A stretch of 64,000 bases of DNA from Kiritimatiellia bacterium (lineage in GTDB: Bacteria; Verrucomicrobiota; Kiritimatiellia; UBA8416; JADHWI01). The stretch covers positions 20,347 to 84,346 of the forward strand of contig JASLPY010000013.1 of NCBI GenBank assembly GCA_030744755.1, given 5' to 3'. Both the position numbers and the translations under genes were made by a program. Positions 36,775 through 45,476 of this stretch are shown one piece after another. The notes beneath the pieces are model-generated. The model had not been told where the DNA came from, made no database searches, and saw nothing but the letters and a program-made list of their open reading frames with translations. Position 1 is the stretch's first letter. Each line of letters starts with the position of its first letter.

Positions 36775-39027
36775 CTATTTCCGGCTGACCTTGATCCCCC
36801 AGGCGTTGCTTTGAGCTGGGTCTATGTGAACCGAAGAAATCGTTAGTTCCGGCACTTTATCGCCCGCAAACAGCAACGCTTCCTCTCCCTTTTTCAACGC
36901 AATCTCTATGATCCCCTCTTTCGACGGGCTCATTTTGTCTATTTTCCCGTCCTTGAGCACGCTGATTTCTCCGTTCAAGGATGGCCGAACCTTGCATGGC
37001 TCTCCGGCAAGACTCTTTATTCGAACCCACTGCGTCTTTCCTTCTGTTCGCGAAGCACTTAGCAGGAAGGCACCCTCGGTGCGAAGGTTATGGAAACTCG
37101 CATCGTCCCATGAAGACGGAACGGCAGGGAAAACCCGTATGCAGTCGCCCCAGCTCTGGATCAGCATATCCTGAAGCGACCTGCCCGCAAAGAGCGCGCA
37201 CTCAATAACCGGCGATCCCTCAATATACATCGCGTTCGGCATAACAAAACGTTTGTGATCATGGTGCTTATGCAGGCTGTCCAACGCCATGTCACCATCA
37301 CCCAGCGTGGAGTACAAACACGACGCAGCGGCCCTCGACCAGCCAAAGATCTGTTTCCCGTTCTGAGCCGCAAGCCAGTGCTTGATCGTCTTCTCAACAA
37401 GCCCGCGGTTCTCCGGCTGGTCAACATTCATCTGGTAGAGCGGAAACACCATCAGCATGTGCGACCAGTGCCGGTGCGATTTCGAATGCGACACACCCTT
37501 CCCCACCATCAGCCCCAGGTCATCCACGGGGTAAGCAACGAGCTCGGCGAGTACGCGTTTCCATTCAGGCAACTTCGGATCATTGAGTTTATAGCGTTCG
37601 TTCAGACTTATCAGCGTCTCGCAACCCCAGCGCAGCAGGGACAGGTTATAGTTATTGTCCGGCATGTTGCCATATTCCGGAGAATGCAGCGTCGGCAGAT
37701 GCAGCTTGCCGTCATCGCCTTTTTTCAGCAGGTGCAGGTAGATGTTTATGCTGTCGCGCAATAACGGATAGAACGCATGCTTCTTCTGATCGGTAACCAG
37801 GCTCTCATCCATAGAATAGCGGTAATGCAGGTAGTAGTTATGCAGGGCCCAGGTGAAATCGCCAGGATTGATGTAATGATCTGGTGCCCTGCTTCCATCT
37901 CCACGCAAGCCCTCGTAGCAGGTCGTGTGCGAAACCGTGGCGGCATTCTCGAGCTTGTATATGTCGCGCGCGTTCTTGTAGAAATTCTCCCGGTTGCGAT
38001 CGATCATTCGTACCAGTGACTCGCCCTCATCAAGATGGTTCGAGGCATAGACCAGCAGGTAGGCTATCTCTATGTTCAGGTTCCACCAGATTCGCGGCCA
38101 GCCGGTGTTCCTGAACCACGGCCCCAGCAGATCCATGACCATGCGATCCTTGCGGGTAGCACAGCCAAGCTTGTACATCTGTGCCCAGTAGAAGCCTTCC
38201 ACTTTTGCATCCGGTACGGACAGGAAACTGGACGGATAGTAGCCATGCCACCAATCGCGATGGCTCGCAAGGAGCTTTCCGGAATCCGTGCTTACGGCTT
38301 TACGCACCGAAACCGCGGCATCCCTGGCAGCGCCCTTGCCGGGAAAGGTGTCGGCAATGCTCAGGTAGAGACGGCGCAGGTTCTTGCCGGCGGCGATCTC
38401 TTTCCATGCCGTTGCGAATTCGCCGCCCGCATGCCTGCCCTGTACGCAAAGTGAGATGTCCCCGTCGGTTCCCGCTGTCGACGGCGGATTAGGCGGATCG
38501 TCCTTGAAACGGTTCCTGTTGACTCCGTCAACCGCCGGCGTTGCAAGCCATTTGAACTTCGCGTCCTTCTCACCGCCGGAGCACTCGACATCAACAACCA
38601 TGACCATTTCAACGGCATGAATATATGTGCGAAACTTGATCGATCCCTTGTTAGTCTTGAGCTCGCCACGGGATTCGGCATTCCAGAAATCCAGGCGAAC
38701 GGTTCCCTCCTGGATAGCACCAACCGTTTCCAGGCCCATTCCCCCGATCGGAAGGCGGTTGTTGTCACGGCGATGCTCCGTAACATCAGATCGCCCCATC
38801 TCCCAGCGCATACGGTTCGACGCATCCTTGTAGATCATGCAGCCGAGAATTCCATTTCCGTGATACGCTCCGTGATCGAACTTCTGCGGCAACACCTCCC
38901 AAACGATATCCTGCCGTTCCAGAAAAGCTTTCCAATCAACCTGATCGCGTAATCTCATTGCACTCTCCGCATAGGCAACCGTAGAAAGCATAATAAGAAC
39001 AGCCAGGCCCCTTGTGGCACGCTTCAT
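36775..39027 (-). CDS. Secreted GH95-like six-hairpin glycosidase
   Basis: The start is set at 39027 (MKRATRGLAVLIMLSTVAYAE, a signal peptide, with CTGGAG upstream), giving 750 residues; an upstream in-frame start at 39120 adds basic Cys-rich sequence unlike a signal. The N-terminal beta-sandwich shows GAYHGNGILGCMIYKDASNRM, the pattern GNGxLG typical of GH95/GH65-type enzymes. The central region is an alpha-toroid (WNLNIEIAYLLVYASNHL, HSPEYGNMPDNNYNLSLLRWG). A beta C-terminal domain follows. GH95 enzymes are alpha-L-fucosidases or alpha-L-galactosidases, which would suit a sulfated fucan-like substrate, but the exact family is my inference. It is divergent from the beta-helix gene. Confidence 0.65.
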   Translation of the reverse strand: MKRATRGLAVLIMLSTVAYAESAMRLRDQVDWKAFLERQDIVWEVLPQKFDHGAYHGNGILGCMIYKDASNRMRWEMGRSDVTEHRRDNNRLPIGGMGLETVGAIQEGTVRLDFWNAESRGELKTNKGSIKFRTYIHAVEMVMVVDVECSGGEKDAKFKWLATPAVDGVNRNRFKDDPPNPPSTAGTDGDISLCVQGRHAGGEFATAWKEIAAGKNLRRLYLSIADTFPGKGAARDAAVSVRKAVSTDSGKLLASHRDWWHGYYPSSFLSVPDAKVEGFYWAQMYKLGCATRKDRMVMDLLGPWFRNTGWPRIWWNLNIEIAYLLVYASNHLDEGESLVRMIDRNRENFYKNARDIYKLENAATVSHTTCYEGLRGDGSRAPDHYINPGDFTWALHNYYLHYRYSMDESLVTDQKKHAFYPLLRDSINIYLHLLKKGDDGKLHLPTLHSPEYGNMPDNNYNLSLLRWGCETLISLNERYKLNDPKLPEWKRVLAELVAYPVDDLGLMVGKGVSHSKSHRHWSHMLMVFPLYQMNVDQPENRGLVEKTIKHWLAAQNGKQIFGWSRAAASCLYSTLGDGDMALDSLHKHHDHKRFVMPNAMYIEGSPVIECALFAGRSLQDMLIQSWGDCIRVFPAVPSSWDDASFHNLRTEGAFLLSASRTEGKTQWVRIKSLAGEPCKVRPSLNGEISVLKDGKIDKMSPSKEGIIEIALKKGEEALLFAGDKVPELTISSVHIDPAQSNAWGIKVSRK

Positions 39028-39198
39028 GATCTCCAGCTTCACGGCGGTTTTCCGGCACTGCGACGTACCACAACAGGCTATTCCCTTTGACATTCTCCTC
39101 CTCCTGACTCTATATATCACCCAGATTATTACCCAAGGTTATTGGGTCAGCATCGGACAAATCCAGCGCACGTAAAAGCAAATTCCTGTCAGTTCTCT

Positions 39199-40767
39199 AT
39201 GAACAGTATCCGTCATCCAGTTCTATCTGCAATAATCTTCCGTTCGTGCATCGTCCTGTGCACCTGCGCCGGCCCGGCACAAACGCAAGATCAAGTTGAT
39301 GACAACACACTCGTCCAACTGCATGCGGGGAGACTTCTCTACAAGTCCGATGCACGAGGTAACAGGATCCCCGATTTCTCAACCGTCGGCTACATGGGCG
39401 GAGGTGTTCCGATTCCGGCCGTTCCAACGTGCGTGACTCTTGGACCGAAAGCGGGAGGCGACGACACCGAACGAATCCAGGCCGCACTGGACCGTGTCTC
39501 GAGAATTGACATGGACAGAAACGGTTTCCGTGGTGCGCTGGAGCTGGCAAAAGGCACCTACCGCGTCTCAGGGACTCTTCGAATCTCGCTCGGTGGCGTC
39601 GTTCTGAGGGGAGCGGGACAGGACTCATCTGGAACGAGGATAATCGCAACCGGAACCACAAAACGGACACTCATCGAGATATCCGGCGGGGGTGGATCCG
39701 GAGAGATTCGAGCATCACGCCGCAGGATAATCGATGACTACGTTCCCGTAGGTGCGAAGAGCTTTGGGATTGAGAACGCCGAAGGACTTGAGCCAGGCAG
39801 TCTTATCGTCATCCACCGCCCAAGCACGAAAGAATGGATCCACGAACTGGGCATGAACAGAATTCCTCCCCGGCGCGACGGCCGAAGAATCAGTCAGTGG
39901 GTGGCCGGCGACTACGACCTGAGATATGACCGAGTGGTCACAAAGCTCGAAGGCAACAGAATAACTATCGATACGCCAGTCCTGAACTCCATGGACAAAA
40001 GGTTTGGAGGTGGCTTCATATACATCCGCGCTCCCGACACACGACCCGAGAACTTCGGCGTCGAGAAACTGTTGCTGGTCTCCGAGTTCAAAGGCAAGGA
40101 CGACGAGTCTCACGCATGGAACGGCATCTCAATGTCATGGGTGCGCAATTCATGGGTCAGAAACGTCACGGCTGCTCACTTCTGCTACGCTGCGGTCACT
40201 ATAGGTGGTAGCAGAAACATCACGATCCAGGACTGTGCATGCCTTGACCCCGTTTCGAGATTATCGGGTAGCCGCCGGTATTCTTTTAACATCGGGGCGC
40301 AGTTCACCCTTGTGCAGCGCTGCTACGCAAGACACGGGCGGCATGATTTCGTGCATGGTAAACGGGTTGCGGGTCCCAACGTCTTTCTGGACTGCCTGGC
40401 GGAAGAAACACATTCCGATTCAGGCCCCCATCACCGATGGTCGACAGGAACGCTATTTGACAATGTTAAATGCGGAGAACTGAATGTCCGTAACCGGGGA
40501 AACAGCGGGTCGGGTCACGGCTGGGCCGGCGCACAGACGCTCTTCTACAATTGCGAGGCAAACAGAATGATCGTCCAGAGCCCACCGACGGCGCTGAACT
40601 GGAGAATAGGCTGCGAAAAGAGAAAACGCGTAAGCCCCAGGAGTCTCTACCTGCAGCAACTTGGCGAACGGCTCGGGCCGAAAGCGGTCGAGAACATCAC
40701 AACGCACGGACAGCGCGAAGGAGAGATCTACGATTATCTTCGGAAGACTCTCGGTGGGATCGAATGA
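39199..40767 (+). CDS. Secreted right-handed beta-helix (pectate-lyase-superfamily) protein
   Basis: I choose ATG 39199 (MNSIRHPVLSAIIFRSCIVLCTCAGPAQ as leader, 522 residues) over a TTG at 39142. The first domain matches pectate-lyase superfamily N-termini: DFSTVGYMGGG, then GGDDTERIQAALDRVS, ALELAKGTYRVSGTLRI and GVVLRGAGQDSSGTRII. Later rungs include WVRNSWVRNVTAAHF and SRNITIQDCACLDPVS, typical of parallel beta-helices that cleave or bind polysaccharide. The catalytic residues are not identified. It has its own promoter region in the 171-base divergent gap with the GH95-like gene. Confidence 0.75.
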   Translation: MNSIRHPVLSAIIFRSCIVLCTCAGPAQTQDQVDDNTLVQLHAGRLLYKSDARGNRIPDFSTVGYMGGGVPIPAVPTCVTLGPKAGGDDTERIQAALDRVSRIDMDRNGFRGALELAKGTYRVSGTLRISLGGVVLRGAGQDSSGTRIIATGTTKRTLIEISGGGGSGEIRASRRRIIDDYVPVGAKSFGIENAEGLEPGSLIVIHRPSTKEWIHELGMNRIPPRRDGRRISQWVAGDYDLRYDRVVTKLEGNRITIDTPVLNSMDKRFGGGFIYIRAPDTRPENFGVEKLLLVSEFKGKDDESHAWNGISMSWVRNSWVRNVTAAHFCYAAVTIGGSRNITIQDCACLDPVSRLSGSRRYSFNIGAQFTLVQRCYARHGRHDFVHGKRVAGPNVFLDCLAEETHSDSGPHHRWSTGTLFDNVKCGELNVRNRGNSGSGHGWAGAQTLFYNCEANRMIVQSPPTALNWRIGCEKRKRVSPRSLYLQQLGERLGPKAVENITTHGQREGEIYDYLRKTLGGIE

Positions 40768-40818
40768 TCCTGTGGAGCATCCCTGCTCCGGCGTTCTGGG
40801 CGCAGTTGAGGTCACAAC

Positions 40819-40838
40819 GGGCAGCGAGGCCGCTGCCC
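40819..40838. terminator. Strong hairpin between convergent genes
   Basis: A perfect 8-bp GC-rich stem GGGCAGCG/CGCTGCCC with a 4-base loop lies in the 123-base gap between the stops at 40767 (+) and 40891 (-). It is a plausible bidirectional transcript end, though no U-run follows. Confidence 0.5.
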
Positions 40839-40890
40839 CTCCCGTCCTTGGGCTTAGTTTCGACGAATCTACGCTCTGAAAACTGCTGGC

Positions 40891-42984
40891 CTACTCCCCG
40901 AACACTGTAACCTTGCTGAGATGCAGGGTTCCTTGTCGCTCGAGCCCGAACTTCAGAAATCTGCATTGCAGGGACTGACCGGTATCGATCAGCCAGTCCT
41001 GTTCGACCTTTTCGGCCTTCCATATTCTTTTCCATTGCTTCTCATCTTCCGAAGCCCACACGGTTAACCCTTCCGCACGTTCCTGGTGAGATCCGAGCCT
41101 GTTCCCGATCTTGATGAAACGGACTTTACGGGGCTGGTCCAGGCGGACGACGACAAAGGGATTCTTCACTTCCGGTGTGTGAAACGAATGCGGTTTGACG
41201 GGTGGAGCATCACCGCTGAGGAGGTACGCGTTGTCTACGTTGAACGAAGAAGGTCCAACTTGACCAATCCGGTACACAGCGTTCCTGGAAATCTCACTGA
41301 CGCCCTTGTGCTTTCGCAACGGGGCCTTCGAATCAGTAGGCTTGATCCAACCACCTTTCAGCACTGTAGGCTTCTTTGACTTCCCCGTCCTGCCCCGTGA
41401 TCTTGTGCTCAGGTAGTCCGCCGAGATTTGGATGGCCTTTGCTCGGTCAGCTTCGTCGTAGTCCCAGAACTCATCAACGACCTTTCTGATTTCGGGAAAC
41501 GCTTCGTCAGTATCCCCTACTTCCTCGCGCCTCTGGCTTAACTGCTTTTTCAGCTTGGCGATGACGCCGGCGTATTCCGGATTGTTGTAGACGTTCTTTA
41601 CCTCTTTGGGATCACTTTTTAGATTATAGAGCTCCCAACCGGGTGGTGTCTGTTGTTCGCCACGCATGCCACAGCCATAATAGAAGATCAACTTGAAGTC
41701 CTTGGTGCGGATGCCGAAGTGGGAAGGATTATCGTGATGTGCCATGTGCATCCAGTAGCGGTAGTATGCCGCCTGTTTCCAGCCTTCGGGTTCCTTTCCC
41801 GTCTCACAGATTGCACGGAAGCTTCTGCCCTGCATGTAAGATGGTGTTTTGACTCCGGCGAAGTCGAGCATGAGCGGGGCAAAGTCGACGTTCTCAACGA
41901 TGGCGTCAGTGCGTGAACCCGCCTTGATGGACTTTGGATATCGAACCAGGAACGGCATGCGTTGCGATTCGTCGTACATCCAACGCTTGTCCATGTAATC
42001 GTGTTCCCCGAGCATGAAGCCCTGGTCACCGGTGTACATGATCACGGTATTGTCGTAGAGTCCTTCGGCTTTGAGATAATCGAACAGGCGCTTAAGGTTG
42101 TCGTCGACGCCTTTTACACAGCGCAGGTAGCGCTTCAGGTACTCGTTGTAAGCGAGGCGCTTGGCCTGTACGTCCGTCAGATTCGGATCCTTGGCCCAGG
42201 ACTTGGTGTAGTTTCGCCTTGGATTTCGACGGCCAATGGACGTGCCGATATGGGGCAGCAATTCGTCATTATGCCCTCGCGTGGCTATGGACCCAAATTC
42301 CGGTTGCTTCCACATGCTTTCCGGTTCCGGAATATCCACTTCCTCAAGATAAGTCTCGTACCGCTTCGCGTAGTCAAAGAAGTCATGCGGTGCCTTGTAG
42401 TGGTGCATCATGAAAAACGGTTTCTTTGGATCGCGAACGGTCTTGAACCAGTTCAGGGTGCTGTCGGTGATGGTATCGGAGGAGTGCATTCCATCGTGCT
42501 TGACCATGTTCTTGGGCCAGGGTTTATCGCCCTGGACTCTGAACTCGGGATTGTGATACTTGCCCTGCCCGGGCAGAACCTTGTAGTAATCGAAGTTCGG
42601 TTCTTCCTTGAGGTGCCACTTACCGACCATTGCCGTTTGATATCCTGCCTTGCGCATCTCAATGGCCAGGTACTGTTCGTCCCGCGTCAGCCTTCCACCC
42701 AACGTGTGGACGCCATTCTTGTTGCTGTACTGCCCCGTCATGATGCAGGCACGGCTGGGAGTGCAGATGGAGTTGTGCACGTAGCAGTTCTCGAACAGCA
42801 TACCCTCCCCCGCCAACGCGTCGAGCGAGGGCGTGGGATTCAATGGCGCGAGGCGGCTTCCATAAGCCCCGATGGCATGTGCGGCGTGATCATCGGACAT
42901 GATGAAAAGGATATTCGGGCGTTGATCGGCAAAAGCGGATCCGATACAGAACGTGAATAAGACGAGTCGGAATATGTTTCTCAT
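40891..42984 (-). CDS. Secreted S1-family sulfatase B with C-terminal F5/8C-like domain
   Basis: This 697-residue protein has a signal peptide (1-19, FRLVLFTFCIGSAFA), the metal pair Asp31/32 (IMSDDHAAH), the formylglycine motif CTPSRACIMTG (Cys74), KWHLK (122-126) and MYTGDQGFMLGEHDYMDKRWMYDES. The GEHxxxDKRWMY block is typical of large S1 sulfatases related to heparan and other glycan sulfatases. After about residue 560 an extra beta-sandwich (RFIKIGNRLGSHQERAEGLTVWASED) looks like an F5/8 type C carbohydrate-binding domain. It is followed 61 bases upstream on the same strand by the DUF1080 gene, so the two are likely co-transcribed, with DUF1080 first. Confidence 0.92.
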   Translation of the reverse strand: MRNIFRLVLFTFCIGSAFADQRPNILFIMSDDHAAHAIGAYGSRLAPLNPTPSLDALAGEGMLFENCYVHNSICTPSRACIMTGQYSNKNGVHTLGGRLTRDEQYLAIEMRKAGYQTAMVGKWHLKEEPNFDYYKVLPGQGKYHNPEFRVQGDKPWPKNMVKHDGMHSSDTITDSTLNWFKTVRDPKKPFFMMHHYKAPHDFFDYAKRYETYLEEVDIPEPESMWKQPEFGSIATRGHNDELLPHIGTSIGRRNPRRNYTKSWAKDPNLTDVQAKRLAYNEYLKRYLRCVKGVDDNLKRLFDYLKAEGLYDNTVIMYTGDQGFMLGEHDYMDKRWMYDESQRMPFLVRYPKSIKAGSRTDAIVENVDFAPLMLDFAGVKTPSYMQGRSFRAICETGKEPEGWKQAAYYRYWMHMAHHDNPSHFGIRTKDFKLIFYYGCGMRGEQQTPPGWELYNLKSDPKEVKNVYNNPEYAGVIAKLKKQLSQRREEVGDTDEAFPEIRKVVDEFWDYDEADRAKAIQISADYLSTRSRGRTGKSKKPTVLKGGWIKPTDSKAPLRKHKGVSEISRNAVYRIGQVGPSSFNVDNAYLLSGDAPPVKPHSFHTPEVKNPFVVVRLDQPRKVRFIKIGNRLGSHQERAEGLTVWASEDEKQWKRIWKAEKVEQDWLIDTGQSLQCRFLKFGLERQGTLHLSKVTVFGE

Positions 42985-43045
42985 GTGGATTCTCTGTTGA
43001 ATGGTTATGGAGGAGATTCAAACATGGTTGGGGCTCGACAGACGT

Positions 43046-43771
43046 CTACGGCAGTTCGCGTATACGGATATTCTTGAAGTCTATGGGGGAGCCCTCCGAC
43101 TCAAAACAGAGGTAGCCTGTACAGGGCTTGCACCCGTTTCCGCCCGAGACTTCCTCCCCGTTAACCCACAATCTTACCTCGCCGTTGATTGCGCGGATGT
43201 AGTAGTGGTTCCACTCCCCATGCCCTTTGGAAAGGTTCTTTGACGGAAAGCTCCGCGAACCATTAGGCGACAGGGGCGGAAAGGGTTTCATCTTCACACC
43301 AACGGGAAAGACATCGCCGTGGCTCGTATACCAATTTGCCTTCTTCTTTCCCCCGTAGCCGAGATCGAGAACCTGCACTTCGATTCCTTTCGGCAGGCCG
43401 GGTTTGCCGGTAAGACGCTCAAGCGACTCGGGTGTTGTCCATATGAACACGCCGGAATTGCCTGCGTTCTTTTTGTGCATCCACTCAACGACCATTTCGA
43501 AATTCGTATAAGCTTTCTTTGAAGCCAAAACGCCGGTTGGTCTGCCCGTGCAGTGCAGCACACCATCTTCCCAGGTCCATGTATCCTCCTTGCCCTCAAC
43601 TCCCTTGTATCCGTTGACGTTCCGAAAATCGTCCTCCGTCATAGCTCGCCAGCCCTCGCCGGTACCGTCGACAAATGCTTTCTTGAGTTGGGTATTCTCC
43701 TCGGCGCAGAACGCCGCGTTTAGAAGAAGTGAAGTCACAAGCAGAAACGAGATAGAGGCAACCTTGTTCAT
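43046..43771 (-). CDS. Secreted DUF1080 (3-keto-disaccharide hydrolase-like) protein
   Basis: This 241-residue protein has a signal peptide (about 1-23, FLLVTSLLLNAAFCAE). A single LamG-like jelly roll of the DUF1080 family follows: WTWEDGVLHCTGRPTGVLASKKAYTNFEMVVEWM, AGNSGVFIWT, GIEVQVLDLGYGG, HGEWNHYYIRAINGEVRLWVNGEEV and YLCFESEGSPIDFKNIRIREL. Members are abundant in PVC bacteria, and some hydrolyse 3-keto-glycosides, which would pair with Gfo/Idh oxidoreductases such as the one at 35198-36562. GAGGGA precedes the ATG. It is first in an operon with sulfatase B. Confidence 0.88.
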   Translation of the reverse strand: MNKVASISFLLVTSLLLNAAFCAEENTQLKKAFVDGTGEGWRAMTEDDFRNVNGYKGVEGKEDTWTWEDGVLHCTGRPTGVLASKKAYTNFEMVVEWMHKKNAGNSGVFIWTTPESLERLTGKPGLPKGIEVQVLDLGYGGKKKANWYTSHGDVFPVGVKMKPFPPLSPNGSRSFPSKNLSKGHGEWNHYYIRAINGEVRLWVNGEEVSGGNGCKPCTGYLCFESEGSPIDFKNIRIRELP

Positions 43772-44136
43772 CTTTAATCCCTCACGATGGTTAACTGGCC
43801 ATTGCAGCGAATCCCAATCACGGGCACCCGAGCACCGTCATGATCGCACACCTGTGCAGCGGGGCACAATATCAATTCGAGCGTAGCGTAGCGAAGTCGA
43901 GAGATCTCATTTGTGAACATGGCTAAGAAACTGGGGATATTCCAATGAAGCCATTTCCGTTGCAATATCGATCAATGATAGCTGGCCGAAACTGAGGTGG
44001 AAGAATCTCTTTACCCCGGGAAAAGAAACAGGGGTCAGCAGGCAGGAGGAAGAAACAGAGAGATTCCGAAACATTGACCCTTCGAAAAATGGCGGTTTAG
44101 GTATGCGAAAACCAGAGAAGTCATATAGGTAGAGAG
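43772..44136. other. Non-coding gap with repeat fragments
   Basis: No gene is seen. Near 43878-43907 lies a CGAGCGTAGCGTAGCGAAG string akin to the repeat at 2455-2515. Around 44030-44085 GGGGTCA and TGACCC form a possible stem, a pattern common at the edges of REP-associated elements. Both are weak. Confidence 0.4.
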
Positions 44137-44452
44137 TTTTTTGACAGGATCTACAGAATCTACAGGATGGGATGGTGGCATGAATCTGATGGTGGTTCCC
44201 ATTGCACTTTGCATTTACCCAATTCTCACGGTTACTTGCAGGAATCACCATCAAATTCCTGCCACGGTTTGCTATGGATGGGGAAGGAAATGCTCTGCTC
44301 TGATCTTCTCCTATTCATTGCCAGCCGTGGCAGGAACTTGGTGCTGGTTTCGCGCAAAGATGCCATAAGAAAGGTGAACTACAGCGCATCTGAAACCAGT
44401 GCCAAGTTCATGACACCTCCCATCCTGCAGATTCTGTAGATCCTGTCAAAAA
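44137..44452. repeat. About 315-bp nested palindromic element (MITE-like)
   Basis: The ends are terminal inverted repeats: TTTTTTGACAGGATCTACAG at 44137-44156 continuing to 44172, and its reverse complement at 44418-44452. The 30-bp core differs at one base. Inside, further inverted copies occur: TTCCTGCCACGG at about 44255-44266 against CCGTGGCAGGAA at about 44326-44337, and GATGGTGGTTCC-like strings at both ends. The whole can fold into one long imperfect hairpin with side hairpins. Its short open frames read across the palindrome and look non-coding. A non-autonomous mobile element or a structured RNA is possible. Confidence 0.75.
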
Positions 44453-44521
44453 GCTCCCCATATCCGCGCCCATCCGCGGTTCAAATGGCTCACTACGGAA
44501 AAGGCTCCAATCGTGCTGAGC

Positions 44522-44549
44522 TTGACGCATGTAGTTGTATAAGTCTAAT
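44522..44549 (+). promoter_or_regulatory. Sigma70-type promoter for the DUF2167 module
   Basis: TTGACG (5/6), a 16-base spacer and TCTAAT (5/6) end about 40 bases before the ATG at 44591, which also has a good AAAGGAGATC ribosome-binding site. This is the best consensus-like promoter I noticed in the window. Confidence 0.55.
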
Positions 44550-44590
44550 GTTCGGTTTTGACCCAACGCACCTGTTAAAGGAGATCAACT

Positions 44591-45454
44591 ATGTTCACGC
44601 CTTTCAATAGCACCCATCGTTGTCTCATCGCCACGCTGCTGACCCTCGCGTTCTTCCTGAGCGGAGGGCGTCCTCTTTCCGCCCAGGAAGAGGGTGAATC
44701 TCTTATAACCAGCATAAAGTGGGAACTGGGTCCAGGCACCGGGATCATGGACAAGAAGATTGCCGAGATCGATATTCCCGAAGGTTACATGTTCGCCAGG
44801 GGCAAAGACACGCAACGCCTGATGGAAGCCATGGGAAACATCGCCAGTGGACAGGAAGTGGGATTTCTGACGCCGACGAACTTATCCTGGTTTGTCGTCT
44901 TCGAGTTCTCTGACGTGGGTTACATCAAGGACGACGAGAAGGACACGCTTGACCCGGACGCCATGTTGGAATCGATCCGGGAAGGTAACAAGCAAAGCAA
45001 CGAGTACCGGGCAGAGAGAGGCATAGGCAAGCTCAAGATCCTCGGATGGGAAACAGAACCACGCTATAATCCCGATACCCAGAACCTGGAATGGGCGATC
45101 CGTGCACAGGACGAGGATGAAGGCATTCCGATTATCAATCACAACACCCGAGTTCTGGGGCGCCGGGGTGTAATGAAGGCCACCCTCGTAGTTGATGCTG
45201 ACGCGTTGCTTTCCACCCTACCAACATTCCGGCAGCGCATGGCATCCTTCGAATTCGGTAAAGACGAGAAGTACTCTGAGTTCCGCAAGGGAGATAAGAT
45301 CGCAAAGTACGGACTGTCGGCCCTGGTGGTTGGAGGAGCTGCGGCGGTTGCCGTCAAGTCAGGACTTCTGCGGCACATCTGGAAACTCCTGGTGGTCGGT
45401 GGGGCAGCCATAGGTGCTTTCTTCAAGAAACTGTTCGGCCGTAAAGAGAAGTGA
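44591..45454 (+). CDS. DUF2167-family membrane protein
   Basis: This 287-residue protein has a signal peptide (about 13-35, LIATLLTLAFFLSGGRPLSA), a periplasmic DUF2167 domain, and C-terminal hydrophobic helices (about 237-280, YGLSALVVGGAAAVAVKSG and IWKLLVVGGAAIGAFFKKLFG). Family hallmarks seen here: IDIPEGYMFARGKDTQRLMEAM, SWFVVFEFSDVGYIKDDE, KILGWETEPRYNPDTQNLEWAIRAQDE and TRVLGRRGVMKATLVVD. DUF2167 proteins have no agreed biochemical role and are often linked to membrane or envelope stress. It leads a three-gene operon, 22 bases before the next gene. Confidence 0.85.
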   Translation: MFTPFNSTHRCLIATLLTLAFFLSGGRPLSAQEEGESLITSIKWELGPGTGIMDKKIAEIDIPEGYMFARGKDTQRLMEAMGNIASGQEVGFLTPTNLSWFVVFEFSDVGYIKDDEKDTLDPDAMLESIREGNKQSNEYRAERGIGKLKILGWETEPRYNPDTQNLEWAIRAQDEDEGIPIINHNTRVLGRRGVMKATLVVDADALLSTLPTFRQRMASFEFGKDEKYSEFRKGDKIAKYGLSALVVGGAAAVAVKSGLLRHIWKLLVVGGAAIGAFFKKLFGRKEK

Positions 45455-45476
45455 TTAGAACGGTACCTGATTGCCG

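Noticed and set aside
41962..42960. 332-codon open frame on the + strand
   Set aside because: Antisense to sulfatase B, which has all the S1 motifs.
44167..44439. Short protein-coding frame inside the nested palindrome
   Set aside because: It crosses the inverted repeats and has no ribosome-binding site; palindromic structure explains the sequence better.
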